The notes beneath the pieces are model-generated. The model saw only the letters and a program-made list of their open reading frames with translations. It was not told the origin of the DNA and ran no database searches. Below are positions 1-7,874 of a stretch of 51,306 nt of DNA, piece by piece. A program made the position numbers and the translations under genes. The stretch is from Deltaproteobacteria bacterium 13_1_40CM_4_68_19. Lineage in GTDB: Bacteria > Myxococcota > Myxococcia > Myxococcales > 40CM-4-68-19. The stretch is from positions 1 to 51,306 of the forward strand of contig MNFJ01000040.1 of NCBI GenBank assembly GCA_001918155.1, given 5' to 3'. How positions within the stretch are numbered: the stretch's first letter is position 1; each line of letters begins with the position of its first letter.

Positions 1-66
1 GCCCGGCTGGACGCTCGCTTCGGGCGGGCATTGAGTCCTCTTCCCGGCAGGCGTAGAGGGTGCTCC

Positions 67-1563
67 ATGCGCATCCCGGCAGGCGAAGTGCGGCGAAAGA
101 ACTGGATCGGCGGCGCGTGGGTGCCTCCCTCCACCGACAAGTACGACGCGTGTGTGAATCCCGCCGACACGCGCGAGGGACTTGGCGAGTTCCCGAAGAG
201 CGGCGCGGCGGACGCGAGGGCTGCGGTCGACGCCGCCGCAAAGGCGTTTGCAGGATGGTCGTCGACGCCTGGGCCCGAGCGGGGCCGGATCCTCGCCCGG
301 GCGTATGCCATCCTCCTGGAGCAAGTGGATCTCGTCGCCGAGGCGCTCTGCCGGGAAGAGGGCAAGATCTTGCGAGAGGCGCGGGGCGAGGTCCTGCGCG
401 GGCTCAACATCCTCGAGTTCTATGCAGGAGAGGGTTTCCGGCAGCACGGCAAGACGTTGCCCTCCGAGATGCGGAGCACTCTCTGCTTCACCTTGCGCGA
501 GCCGGTCGGACCGGTCGCGCTGATCACGCCCTGGAACTTCCCCTTCGCCATCCCGATGTGGAAGACGGCGCCGGCGCTGGTCGCCGGATGCACCGTCGTT
601 CTCAAGCCGGCCTCGCTGACGCCGGTCTGCGCGCACCTGATCGCCGAAGCCTTCGCCGAGGCCGGGCTCCCGCCGGGCGTGCTGAACGTGGTCACCGGGC
701 CGGGCGGCGCCATCGGCGACGTGCTCGCGGACGACCCGCGGATCCGGGCCGTCAGCTTCACCGGATCCAACGAGATCGGGCTTCGGCTCTACCAGCGCGT
801 CGCCGCTCGTGGCGTGAAGGTCACGCTGGAGATGGGAGGCAAGAACCCGGTGATCGTCCTCGACGACGCCGACGTCGACCTGGCGGTCGAAGGGATCGTG
901 CAGGGCGCCTTCGGCAGCACCGGCCAGCGGTGCACCGCGACATCGCGTGCCGTCACCACGCCCACCATCGCGCCCAGGCTGACGGAAGCGCTGGTCGAGC
1001 GCGCGCGCAAGCTGCGGGTCGGAGACGGCATGCAACAGGGTGTGGAGATGGGCCCGGCGGTGGACGCGGGACAGCTCCGGACGGACCTGGAGGCCATCGC
1101 CCAGGCGAGGAGCGAAGGGGCGAGGCTGCTCTGCGGCGGCGAGCGGCTCTCCTCCGCGGAGCACGAGCACGGATTCTTCCTCGCGCCCACCATCTTCGAC
1201 CAAGTGCTGCCGGGCACGAAGCTCGCGACCGAAGAGGTGTTCGGCCCGGTGCTCGCGATCCAGCACGCGCGCGACGCAGAAGAGGCGGTGCGCATCGCCA
1301 ACGACGTGGCCTTCGGCCTGACGGCGTCGATCTATACCCGCGACTACTTCCAGGCGATGCGCTTCGTGGAGAAAGCAGAGGTGGGGATGCTGCACGTCAA
1401 CCAGCCGACGGTGGGCGGCGAGGCGCAGCTTCCCTTCGGCGGGATCAAGGCGACCGGCGTCGGCGAGAAGGAGATGGCGGAGGAGGGTGCGAACTTCTTC
1501 ACGCACCTCAAGACCGTCTGGCTCGACTACACGGGGGCGCGGCGAACGACGAACATCTACTGA
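67..1563 (+). CDS. Aldehyde dehydrogenase family protein
   Basis: NAD(P)-dependent aldehyde dehydrogenase, 498 residues, the normal length for the family; expected to be a soluble cytoplasmic enzyme oxidising an aldehyde or semialdehyde to an acid. Visible motifs in order: PWNFP (N157), the cofactor-binding KPAS (K180), FTGS (231-234), the general base in LEMGG (E255), the catalytic cysteine in GQRCT (C289) and EEVFGPVL. The C-terminal end with [12 protein letters not shown] resembles the alpha-ketoglutaric-semialdehyde dehydrogenase branch, but the substrate is inferred only. I chose ATG 67 over an in-frame TTG at 31 because AGAGGG lies at 55-60, six bases upstream. No partner gene for a named pathway follows; the gene is the first complete one in the window. 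Confidence 0.93.
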   Translation: MRIPAGEVRRKNWIGGAWVPPSTDKYDACVNPADTREGLGEFPKSGAADARAAVDAAAKAFAGWSSTPGPERGRILARAYAILLEQVDLVAEALCREEGKILREARGEVLRGLNILEFYAGEGFRQHGKTLPSEMRSTLCFTLREPVGPVALITPWNFPFAIPMWKTAPALVAGCTVVLKPASLTPVCAHLIAEAFAEAGLPPGVLNVVTGPGGAIGDVLADDPRIRAVSFTGSNEIGLRLYQRVAARGVKVTLEMGGKNPVIVLDDADVDLAVEGIVQGAFGSTGQRCTATSRAVTTPTIAPRLTEALVERARKLRVGDGMQQGVEMGPAVDAGQLRTDLEAIAQARSEGARLLCGGERLSSAEHEHGFFLAPTIFDQVLPGTKLATEEVFGPVLAIQHARDAEEAVRIANDVAFGLTASIYTRDYFQAMRFVEKAEVGMLHVNQPTVGGEAQLPFGGIKATGVGEKEMAEEGANFFTHLKTVWLDYTGARRTTNIY

Positions 1564-1620
1564 GGGTCGCCGACGCTGGAACACACCTCATAGCGGGTAC
1601 AGCCTGAAACGTGGCCCCAA

Positions 1621-1641
1621 TCCCGCACCTGAGGTGCGGGA
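1621..1641. terminator. Inverted repeat downstream of the aldehyde dehydrogenase gene
   Basis: A perfect inverted repeat, TCCCGCACC and GGTGCGGGA separated by TGA, lies 58 bases after the aldehyde dehydrogenase stop. A GC-rich hairpin of this kind could end transcription, but no T-tract follows, so a terminator role is only plausible. The rest of the 1564-1759 gap shows no gene. Confidence 0.35.
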
Positions 1642-1759
1642 GCGGCTTAAACGCAGCGAAATCGGACCCCTGCGGTCTGTGTGACACAGCGCACGCGCCG
1701 GAATCTTGACCTTGCGCCCCTGGACTGAAACAGTACGATGTTTCAGGAGGAGGAACCCG

Positions 1760-2248
1760 ATGCAGCGCCGGCGTCCCGCACTTGCGCGGATCTTGTCCGC
1801 TCTGGCGGGGCTCGCGTTCGGGCTCCTGGGCGCCGAGATGACGTTCGGCCAACTGCGGCCGGAAGAGCCTCGCTCCGATGCCGTGCTCTACTCCATCGAG
1901 GTCCGCAACGGCGCGGGCGATCTGCTCGCGAGCCCCATGCTCATCGGCGAGGAGGGGCGCCCCGTCCACCTCAGCCTGTCGCAGGACGTCGGGCGGCACC
2001 GCGAGCCGCTGGCCATGTCGCTCGACCTCGATCCTTCTCCGGACGGCGACAACCTCTGCGTCGGGTATCGGCTCTCGATCGACGACGGGTTCGCCCACTC
2101 CGGCCGCATGGGTGTCACGTACGGCGAGTTGCAATCCGTCGAGTTGAGGGGCGGGGGTGAGAACCTGAGGCTGTCGCTCGTCGTCGCCCGGGCGTACACG
2201 CGGGACTTCGGACGCATCCTGCAGCGGCACCGCCGCCCGTCCGCGTAA
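1760..2248 (+). CDS. Secreted protein of unknown function
   Basis: A 162-residue protein with an arginine-rich start (MQRRRP) and a hydrophobic stretch at about residues 9-30 that looks like a signal peptide, so it is probably exported. The mature part is a mixed-charge domain with regularly spaced beta-strand-like segments (AVLYSIEVRNG, RPVHLSLSQDV, LRLSLVVARAY), suggesting a small beta-rich domain. I recognise no family and no catalytic motif. Start ATG 1760 is set by a very strong ribosome binding site, AGGAGGAGGA at 1745-1754. It stands alone between the aldehyde dehydrogenase gene and a small membrane protein gene. Confidence 0.75.
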   Translation: MQRRRPALARILSALAGLAFGLLGAEMTFGQLRPEEPRSDAVLYSIEVRNGAGDLLASPMLIGEEGRPVHLSLSQDVGRHREPLAMSLDLDPSPDGDNLCVGYRLSIDDGFAHSGRMGVTYGELQSVELRGGGENLRLSLVVARAYTRDFGRILQRHRRPSA

Positions 2249-2293
2249 GCATTCCGGATGATGGGGTGCGCATCGCTGTGGTAGAAGCGGCGC

Positions 2294-2791
2294 GTGCCGC
2301 AACCCTCGTTGACGCCGGAAGAGAGCAGGCTCGCAACGTTTTGCCGCCTGTTCGCGGTCGTCTACTTCGCCGGCGCGCTCTGCTTCGCCGCCTCTCCTGA
2401 GCTGACCTACCGCATCGCGGCGCTCGAACCCACTGCGCTGCCGCCCCTCGGCCCGGAGGCCGCCTTCTGGAACGTGCTCGCAGTGGGGATGATGGCCGCG
2501 GCCGGTACGGCGTGCCTGGTCACCGCGGCGCGCCCCAGGGAGCGTCGGCATGCGATCCTCCCCGTGGTGGTAGCGAATCTGATCTCGAGCGCTCTCGCGG
2601 CCGTGCACCTGGTCGGCGCGGGGCGCTCCCGCGCGCTGATGGCGTTGCTGGTGACGGACGTTCCCATCCTGCTGCTCACGGTGGCCCTGTATCGGGCTGC
2701 CGCGCCGGGCGTCCACAGCGCGCCCGCCCGGGGGGAGCCGCCCGAGGCGGTCGAGTCGCCCAAGATCCAGCTCAAGGTCTCCAAGAGCTGA
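2294..2791 (+). CDS. Small polytopic membrane protein of unknown function
   Basis: A 165-residue protein with four hydrophobic segments (starting near residues 16, 59, 87 and 114 by eye) and a hydrophilic tail of about 30 residues rich in Pro, Glu and Lys, probably cytoplasmic. It looks like a small four-helix inner-membrane protein; I do not recognise a family signature. Start is GTG 2294, with only a weak upstream purine stretch, so the exact start is uncertain. The PTS cluster begins 70 bases downstream; nothing in the sequence ties the two together. Confidence 0.68.
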   Translation: MPQPSLTPEESRLATFCRLFAVVYFAGALCFAASPELTYRIAALEPTALPPLGPEAAFWNVLAVGMMAAAGTACLVTAARPRERRHAILPVVVANLISSALAAVHLVGAGRSRALMALLVTDVPILLLTVALYRAAAPGVHSAPARGEPPEAVESPKIQLKVSKS

Positions 2792-2861
2792 TCTGGCCCT
2801 GTTTGATTGAGGATCCGGCTGCTTTCCTGCGCCCGGCGTCCGTCTGCGTTAAATTGCGCCC

Positions 2862-3263
2862 ATGATCGGCGTGGTCGTCGCGACGCACGGGAAGCTGGCG
2901 GAGGAGATGATCCGCACCGCCGAGACGGTCGTGGGCCACCTGGACCAGGTGGTCCCGGTGAGCGTGGTCGCCGCGGCGCCGGACATGCGAGCAATCCTGA
3001 AGGCCGCCATCCAACGGGTCGACCAGGGAGATGGCGTGCTGCTTCTCACCGATCTGCTAGGCGGCTCTCCCACCAATCTCTGCGTCTCCTTCCTCACGGA
3101 ACGGAAGGTGGAGGTCGTCACCGGGATCAACCTCCCGATGCTTCTGAAGCTCTCCGGCCTGCGCGCCAGCGGGAAGCCGATCGGGCAGGTCGCGCACGAT
3201 CTCGCCGAGGCGGGCCAGCGCTCCATCGGTCACGTGAGCGAGTCGTTGCGGAGGATGGGTTGA
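2862..3263 (+). CDS. PTS system mannose-family IIA component
   Basis: EIIA-Man type phosphocarrier, 133 residues. It accepts phosphate from HPr on a histidine and passes it to IIB. The phospho-acceptor is H9 in VVATHGKLAEE, close to the N-terminus as in the family, and the second conserved block LLLTDLLGGSPTN is present at about residues 60-73. Cytoplasmic. It is the first gene of a cluster whose order is IIA, IIB, IIC, IID, HPr, and its TGA overlaps the TTG start of IIB, so the two are likely translationally coupled. The specific sugar, or whether this is a regulatory PTS, cannot be told from the sequence. Confidence 0.93.
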   Translation: MIGVVVATHGKLAEEMIRTAETVVGHLDQVVPVSVVAAAPDMRAILKAAIQRVDQGDGVLLLTDLLGGSPTNLCVSFLTERKVEVVTGINLPMLLKLSGLRASGKPIGQVAHDLAEAGQRSIGHVSESLRRMG

Positions 3264-3772
3264 GCAAGACGCCGGTTGGCGTCGCCCTGGTTCGCGTGGA
3301 CAACCGCCTCGTGCACGGCCAGGTGCTCGAGGCCTGGCTTCCGGCCCTCGATGCCAACGCGATCCTGGTGGCGGACGACGAAGCCGCCGGCAACGTGCTC
3401 GCGCGCTCGGCGATGACGCTCGCGATTCCGCCCGGCGTCAAGTTCGAGGTGGTCCGGCTGCAGGCGGCGGCCGAGATGCTGCGGCCAGGGGGAAGGGGAC
3501 CGCAGGGGGCCCGCACGCTGGTGCTGTTGCGCGACGTTCGCGATGCGGTCGCCCTGCACGATTCCGGGGTGCCGATTCCGCAGCTCAACCTGGGCAATGT
3601 CCACTTCGCCGCGGGCCGCAAGCAGGTCTCCCAGTCCGTATTCCTCGATGCGGGCGAGCTCTCCGCGCTGGACCGCCTCGCGCAATCGGGAACGAAGGTC
3701 GAGGTGCGTGCGGTGCCCACCGAGGCGCCGCTGCAGCTGCCGCAGTTGAAAGCGCGCTTCGCCACGGCCTGA
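3260..3772 (+). CDS. PTS system mannose/fructose/sorbose-family IIB component
   Basis: EIIB of the mannose family, 170 residues, the usual size. It receives phosphate from IIA and transfers it to the sugar bound by IIC/IID. The active histidine is H19 in ALVRVDNRLVHGQVLEAW, the family signature (RVDxRLxHGQV). The start is a TTG at 3260 that overlaps the IIA stop (TTGA) and has GGAGG at 3250-3254; the signature sits at the correct distance from this start, and upstream codons in this frame are antisense-like noise. Conserved QLNLGNVHF and the C-terminal VPTEAP segments match the family. Confidence 0.92.
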   Translation: MSKTPVGVALVRVDNRLVHGQVLEAWLPALDANAILVADDEAAGNVLARSAMTLAIPPGVKFEVVRLQAAAEMLRPGGRGPQGARTLVLLRDVRDAVALHDSGVPIPQLNLGNVHFAAGRKQVSQSVFLDAGELSALDRLAQSGTKVEVRAVPTEAPLQLPQLKARFATA

Positions 3773-3791
3773 GCGGGTGTAAAGAAGGGCG

Positions 3792-4523
3792 ATGCTACCG
3801 CTCCCGGCCGGCGGCGCGCCGCACCTGTTCCTTCTCATGGCCATCGCCGCGCTCATCGGCGGTCTCTCCGCCATCGAGCGAAAGGGAGCGTTCCAGCTGA
3901 TGCTCTCGCGACCCATCGTGCTCGCTCCGCTCCTCGGCTGGGCCCTGGGAGACGCGCAGGGGGGACTGGTCCTCGGGATCCCGCTCGAGCTGCTGTTCCT
4001 CGGCGGCGTCAACCTGGGTGGGAGCCTGCCGGACAACGAGTCGCTCCTCGCCGGAGCGCTGACGTCGATGGTGGTGCCGGCCGGACTCGCGACCCGCACC
4101 GGCGTCGACGGGCCGCTCGCCGCGCTCGGGCTCGCCTTGCTCCTCCCCCTGGCTCTCTTCGGCAGGAGGCTGGACCGCGCATCGGAGGAGCGGAACACGC
4201 AGCTCATGGAGGAGGCGCTCTCGAGGGCCGCGCGCGGCGATCCATGCGCTGCGCAGGTCAACCTGCGCGGGCTCCTGTTGCCCTTCGGGGCCGCGGCCGG
4301 CATCTGCGCGCTCGGAGTGCTCGCCTCGCCGCTCGTCGCCTTGGCGCGCCTGAAGTGCGGCGCCCTCGCCCTCGCCGCGCTGGAAGGATCCTGGCACGTC
4401 GTCTGGGCCGTGGCTGCCGCGTGCGCGGTGCGGGCCATCCGCGATCCCCGCGCGCCGGCCTTGGCCGCGATCTGCGCGGTGACGGTGGTCGCCATCACCC
4501 TCGCCTTCCGGGGCTTGCGGTGA
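3792..4523 (+). CDS. PTS system mannose-family IIC component
   Basis: Membrane channel subunit IIC, 243 residues, highly hydrophobic with about seven candidate membrane segments. Family features visible are the N-terminal GGLSAIERKGAFQLMLSRP, the glycine-rich LLGWALGDAQGGLVLGIPLELLFLG split over two helices, and LGGSLPDNESLLAGAL, typical of mannose/sorbose IIC proteins. With IID it would translocate and phosphorylate a sugar. AAGAAGGG at 3782-3789 precedes ATG 3792. The stop overlaps the GTG start of IID by four bases (GTGA). Confidence 0.92.
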   Translation: MLPLPAGGAPHLFLLMAIAALIGGLSAIERKGAFQLMLSRPIVLAPLLGWALGDAQGGLVLGIPLELLFLGGVNLGGSLPDNESLLAGALTSMVVPAGLATRTGVDGPLAALGLALLLPLALFGRRLDRASEERNTQLMEEALSRAARGDPCAAQVNLRGLLLPFGAAAGICALGVLASPLVALARLKCGALALAALEGSWHVVWAVAAACAVRAIRDPRAPALAAICAVTVVAITLAFRGLR

Positions 4524-5293
4524 TCCCCGCCGCCGTGCTCACCCGGCCGGGGCGGCGCGTATCGGTGGCTGCGCTCGGGCGCGTCTTCCTGCGCTCCATG
4601 TTCCTCCAGGCAGCATGGAATCCGCGCGGGATGCAGAACCTCGGATTTGCCGACGCCATCACGCCGGCGCTCGCGGAGCTGTATCCGGATCCGGTGGAGC
4701 GCGCCAAGGCCGTTGCACGCCACCTCGAGTTCTTCAACTGCCATCCCTACCTGGCGGCGGCGATCCTCGGCGGAGCGGTGAGGCTCGAGGAGCGCGTCGC
4801 AAACGGAGAGGCGCCGCCGCAGATCGTCTCGAGCTTCAAGAGCGCGCTCGGGCCACCCTTCGCCGCTCTCGGCGACGGATTCTTCTGGCTTGCGCTGCGT
4901 CCCGTGGCGGCTCTGGCCGCCGCCGCGACGCAGCCTTTCCTGGGCATGGGCTGCGTGCTCGTGTTCCTCGTGCTCTACAACGCCGTCCACCTGCCGGTGC
5001 GGCTCTGGTTGTTCGCCACGGGCTATCTGCGTGCCGAGGGCGTCGTGGATGCCGTCGCGCGCGCGCACATGTCGAGCGGGACGCCGTTCCTGAAGGCGTG
5101 CGGCGCCGCCCTGGCTGGCGCCGTGGCGGCACGGGGAGTGTTGCACGCGGGCCTTCCGGGCCGGCCGTTCGAGGCGGTGATGGTGGCCTCGATGATCGTG
5201 CTCGCCTGGGCGACGGTGCCGCGCCTGGGGGCGACGCGGGCCGTGTACATCGCGCTGGGAGTCGGGCTGGTCGTGGGAGCGCGATTTCTCTAA
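4520..5293 (+). CDS. PTS system mannose-family IID component
   Basis: IID subunit, 257 residues. The N-terminal soluble portion carries the family hallmarks RSMFLQAAWNPRGMQNLGF and FFNCHPYLAAAILGGAVRLEE, followed by a SFKSALGPPFAALGDGFFW block, then C-terminal membrane helices ending at GVGLVVGARFL. IID is found only in mannose-type permeases and works with IIC. Start GTG 4520 overlaps the IIC stop. HPr begins 16 bases after its stop, so the cluster continues. Confidence 0.92.
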   Translation: MIPAAVLTRPGRRVSVAALGRVFLRSMFLQAAWNPRGMQNLGFADAITPALAELYPDPVERAKAVARHLEFFNCHPYLAAAILGGAVRLEERVANGEAPPQIVSSFKSALGPPFAALGDGFFWLALRPVAALAAAATQPFLGMGCVLVFLVLYNAVHLPVRLWLFATGYLRAEGVVDAVARAHMSSGTPFLKACGAALAGAVAARGVLHAGLPGRPFEAVMVASMIVLAWATVPRLGATRAVYIALGVGLVVGARFL

Positions 5294-5309
5294 TACTCAG
5301 AGCGAGACA

Positions 5310-5594
5310 ATGGCGGACGAGGCGATCGAGAAGACTTGCACGGTGCGCAACAAGCTGGGCGTGCACGCGCGCCCTGCTGCGCTGATCGTGCAGACCGCCA
5401 ACCGGTTTCCTTGCGACGTCACGCTGGTGAAGGACGGTCAGCCGGTCAACGGCAAGAGCATCATGGGCGTGCTGATGCTGGCGGCGCCCATGGGGACCAG
5501 CGTCACCGTGCGAGCCGAGGGCGAGCAGGCCCAGCAATGCGCGGATGCGATTGCGGATCTGTTCGAGAAGGGATTCAACGAGGAGATCGGCTGA
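5310..5594 (+). CDS. ptsH: Phosphocarrier protein HPr
   Basis: HPr, 94 residues, relays phosphate from Enzyme I to IIA. H19 in NKLGVHARPAALIV is the phospho-acceptor. The GKSIMGVLML block contains S50, the site phosphorylated by HPr kinase in organisms that have that enzyme; the surrounding KSIMGV is fully conserved, which suggests regulatory Ser phosphorylation may operate here although no HPr kinase gene is in the window. The gene ends the PTS cluster. An Enzyme I gene would commonly come next, but the following DNA (5595-5906) instead holds an antisense gene remnant and then the end of plsY. Confidence 0.95.
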   Translation: MADEAIEKTCTVRNKLGVHARPAALIVQTANRFPCDVTLVKDGQPVNGKSIMGVLMLAAPMGTSVTVRAEGEQAQQCADAIADLFEKGFNEEIG

Positions 5595-5666
5595 TCCGCG
5601 CCTCAATGCGTCGGGGGCAGGATCGTCGTCTCGTCCCTGCGAACCTCGGTCGCCGTGAGCGGGCTC

Positions 5667-5780
5667 GATCAGCGTGCCGCCAAAGAGCGCGCTCCAGTCC
5701 AGACGCAGGGGACGGTCAAGGCGAGAGTCGGCCTCGCTCGGAGCGCTGGTCGTGCCCTGCGTACGATCGTAGGTAGCCAT
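5667..5780 (-). pseudogene. 5' remnant of a membrane-protein gene, antisense and downstream of ptsH
   Basis: On the minus strand ATG 5780 is preceded by a strong Shine-Dalgarno (CGGAGGAG, revcomp of 5786-5793). The first 38 codons read like a genuine protein start: a polar Ser/Thr/Glu-rich leader followed by LRLDWSALFGGTLI, the opening I know from polytopic membrane proteins that begin with xRxDWxALxAGT. After residue 38 the expected hydrophobic helix is missing and the frame continues as low-complexity antisense of ptsH. I infer a gene truncated by a deletion or rearrangement near 5660. A convergent gene overlapping ptsH is the less likely alternative. The rest of 5595-5906 holds nothing else I can identify. 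Confidence 0.4.
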
Positions 5781-5906
5781 CTGCTCTCCTCCGAGTTCGC
5801 CGAGGGCACGGTGGCCCCGTGCGACGCTGCCCACAAGGGACGTGCGTGCGGGGGCTCGCGCTCAAGGCTGTCTCCGCAACCGCCGGAGCAGCGAACGGCT
5901 GCGCCG

Positions 5907-6500
5907 TCAAGTCCCCTTCGGCGGCGGCGTCTGGCCTTCCTGCCGGGCGAGGAGGCGGCGGATGTTCGGGCGATGGCGGAGGATGATGAGGAGCGCGATG
6001 CCGAGCAGGCCGTAGACGGCGTAGCGGTCGGCGGTCAGCGAGGCGACGCCGAGCGCCACCGCGACTCCCGCCAGCGACCCCACGCTGGAGATCCGCAGGA
6101 GCTTGTAGGCCACGAGCCAGGTGACCGCGCCCGCGGCCGCTGCCCAGGGAGCGACCGCGAGTGCCACGCCGAATCCGGTGGCCACCCCTTTCCCGCCGCG
6201 CAGCCGCAACCACACCGGAAAGCAGTGACCGAGGACCGCGGCGAACGCACACGCGGAAGCGAGCATCGGCGGAGCCTGGGGCGTGCGCGCGGCGAAGAGC
6301 ACCGGCACCGCGCCCTTGAGCGCGTCGAGGACGAGGGTGGCAATCGCGGCAGGTCTGCCGGCGGCGCGCGCCACGTTGGTAGCGCCGATGTTTCCCGAAC
6401 CCACTGCCCGCACGTCCGCGCCGGTGACTGCCTTTGCGATCAGCAGCCCGAAGGGGATCGAGCCGCACAGGTAGGCGCCGATGATCCAAAGCCAGCTCAC
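5907..6500 (-). CDS. plsY: Acyl-phosphate glycerol-3-phosphate acyltransferase PlsY
   Basis: Inner-membrane acyltransferase, 197 residues, that moves an acyl group from acyl-phosphate to glycerol-3-phosphate in phospholipid synthesis. All three family motifs are visible: the N-terminal CGSIPFGLLIAK, the SGNIGATNVAR block at about residues 35-45, and GHCFPVWLRLRGGKGVATG in the middle; five or more hydrophobic helices surround them. Start is GTG 6500, overlapping the stop of the upstream DUF2752 gene by four bases (GTGA), so it appears to be the last gene of a three-gene minus-strand operon. No plsX is in the window. Confidence 0.95.
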   Translation of the reverse strand: MSWLWIIGAYLCGSIPFGLLIAKAVTGADVRAVGSGNIGATNVARAAGRPAAIATLVLDALKGAVPVLFAARTPQAPPMLASACAFAAVLGHCFPVWLRLRGGKGVATGFGVALAVAPWAAAAGAVTWLVAYKLLRISSVGSLAGVAVALGVASLTADRYAVYGLLGIALLIILRHRPNIRRLLARQEGQTPPPKGT

Positions 6501-6895
6501 AGGCGCCCCTGCACGGAGACGAAGATCCAGTTGGCCAGTAGAGCGATCGCGGCCACCCAACGCGCGCGCGGCGTGTTCTCCAATCGGGGAGCGAAAGGAA
6601 GACCGGCGAGACGCAAGACGGTCCAGACCGCATGCGCGCCGCACGCGGCGGCGACCAGGGTCGCAAGCGGACTGAAGCTGAGCGCCTCGCAGAAGCGCCC
6701 GCGGACGGCGTAGTGGAAAGCGCGGGTGGCGCCGCAGCCAGGACACGGCAATCCCGTCGCGGCTCGGAACGGACATGCGAACAGAGCGAGAGGTGGGGCG
6801 TCGAGGGGCAGGACGGCGGCGGCCGCGAGCAGCAGGATCGCGACGCCGGCGAACGCCAGCGCATGAGCCGACGGGCGACCGGCCCGGGCGATCAC
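6497..6895 (-). CDS. DUF2752 family membrane protein
   Basis: A 132-residue membrane protein. The DUF2752 signature CPFRAATGLPCPGCGATRAF is present at about residues 33-52, and three hydrophobic helices can be seen (about 11-27, 65-85, 110-125). The function of the family is not established; the paired cysteines suggest metal or redox roles but this is speculation. The GTG start at 6895 overlaps the stop of the upstream Yip1-like gene (GTGA), and its own stop overlaps the plsY start, so it is in the middle of a coupled operon. Confidence 0.85.
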   Translation of the reverse strand: MIARAGRPSAHALAFAGVAILLLAAAAVLPLDAPPLALFACPFRAATGLPCPGCGATRAFHYAVRGRFCEALSFSPLATLVAAACGAHAVWTVLRLAGLPFAPRLENTPRARWVAAIALLANWIFVSVQGRL

Positions 6896-7713
6896 GGCTG
6901 CCCCACCGCACGGCGCAGGGCCAGCGTCAGGGTCCCGAACGCGGCGAGCATCAGGCAGCAGAGCACGAAGTACGGCGCCAGCACGGACGCCGCGGCGCCA
7001 GTCGTGGAGATGCGATGGGTGACCTTCATCCCAACCGCGGTGAGCGCGACGAGCCAGATCAGGCCCACGATCGATCCGCACGCCGGAACGGCGAGCAGTG
7101 CGAGCGGAGCGCAAGCGTAGGCGCACGCCGCGAAGGTGGCAGGGAATCCGCGCTTTGCCTGTCCGAGGATGACGGCGATGCCGTGCGTCAGCGCGGCGTT
7201 GACGTAGAGCAGCAGGAACGTGAACACCGGCGTGAGCAGCGCGAGCGCGACGACCCATGAAGGCGAACCGGCCTGCAGTTGCGCCTCGAGCAGGCGCTGC
7301 ACCACCGGGGCCACGTCGGGATTGCCCGACATCCCCTCGAGGATGCGCCGCAGCTGATCGCGTTGTCCCATCAGCAAGGGGCGCTCCAGGAGCTGTCCCA
7401 GCGCCCAGAACACGGACGTATTGAGCACCGCGAATCCCAGCTGGGCGGCGCCTCTGTCGAGCCGGGCCGAGGCAAACAGCTTTCCGGGTTCGAGGAGCGC
7501 TTGCTGCAGCGTCTGCATCCATGCTGTGAAGAACCCCAACTCGGCGCGCCGCTCCCAGGGGGTCCCTGCTGGCTCGGGCGCGAGATCGCCGGGCGTCGGC
7601 GGCGCTGCGGGTGGCTCGGGGACGACCAGCGGTTTACCGCAGACGGGACAATCCTGGCGTCCCGGTCGGTCCGTGCTGAACGTATTGCGGCAGCTCGGAC
7701 AACGTGCGAGCAC
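6892..7713 (-). CDS. Zinc-ribbon Yip1-family membrane protein
   Basis: A 273-residue protein with an N-terminal treble-clef/zinc-ribbon (LARCPSCRNTF then CPVCGKPL, two CxxC pairs), a Pro/Ala-rich linker, and a Yip1-like membrane domain with about five helices (WALGQLLE, VVALALLTPVFTFLLLY, CAYACAPLALLAVP, IVGLIWLVALTAVGM, YFVLCCLMLAAFG). Yip1-family proteins are membrane proteins of poorly known role in bacteria. I chose GTG 7713 because AGAAGG lies just upstream and it places the first CxxC directly after the start, as is usual; an upstream ATG at 7824 and GTG at 7734 are alternatives. First gene of the operon leading to plsY; divergent from the lipoprotein gene at 7875. Confidence 0.85.
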   Translation of the reverse strand: MLARCPSCRNTFSTDRPGRQDCPVCGKPLVVPEPPAAPPTPGDLAPEPAGTPWERRAELGFFTAWMQTLQQALLEPGKLFASARLDRGAAQLGFAVLNTSVFWALGQLLERPLLMGQRDQLRRILEGMSGNPDVAPVVQRLLEAQLQAGSPSWVVALALLTPVFTFLLLYVNAALTHGIAVILGQAKRGFPATFAACAYACAPLALLAVPACGSIVGLIWLVALTAVGMKVTHRISTTGAAASVLAPYFVLCCLMLAAFGTLTLALRRAVGQP

Positions 7714-7874
7714 AGCGCCTTCTAGCACGTCCACTGCGGGACCAGCCGGGCGGCCAAGAAGCTTCCGTGGCGGCGGCGCGATGCCTACCTCTGCGAAGCA
7801 GCCGGGGATTTCCCGGCGCTTCATGCGGCGTCCCCAGAGAAAGCGCCGCGAAAAATCCCTTGAGGAGGAATGAG

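Noticed and set aside
2-34. Possible tail of a preceding gene (frame ending TGA at 32-34)
   Set aside because: Only ten codons are visible and nothing in them is diagnostic, so it cannot be supported.
1508-2716. A 402-residue minus-strand frame over the secreted and membrane protein genes
   Set aside because: Antisense of two genes with their own ribosome binding site and signal or membrane segments; its composition is typical of antisense noise.
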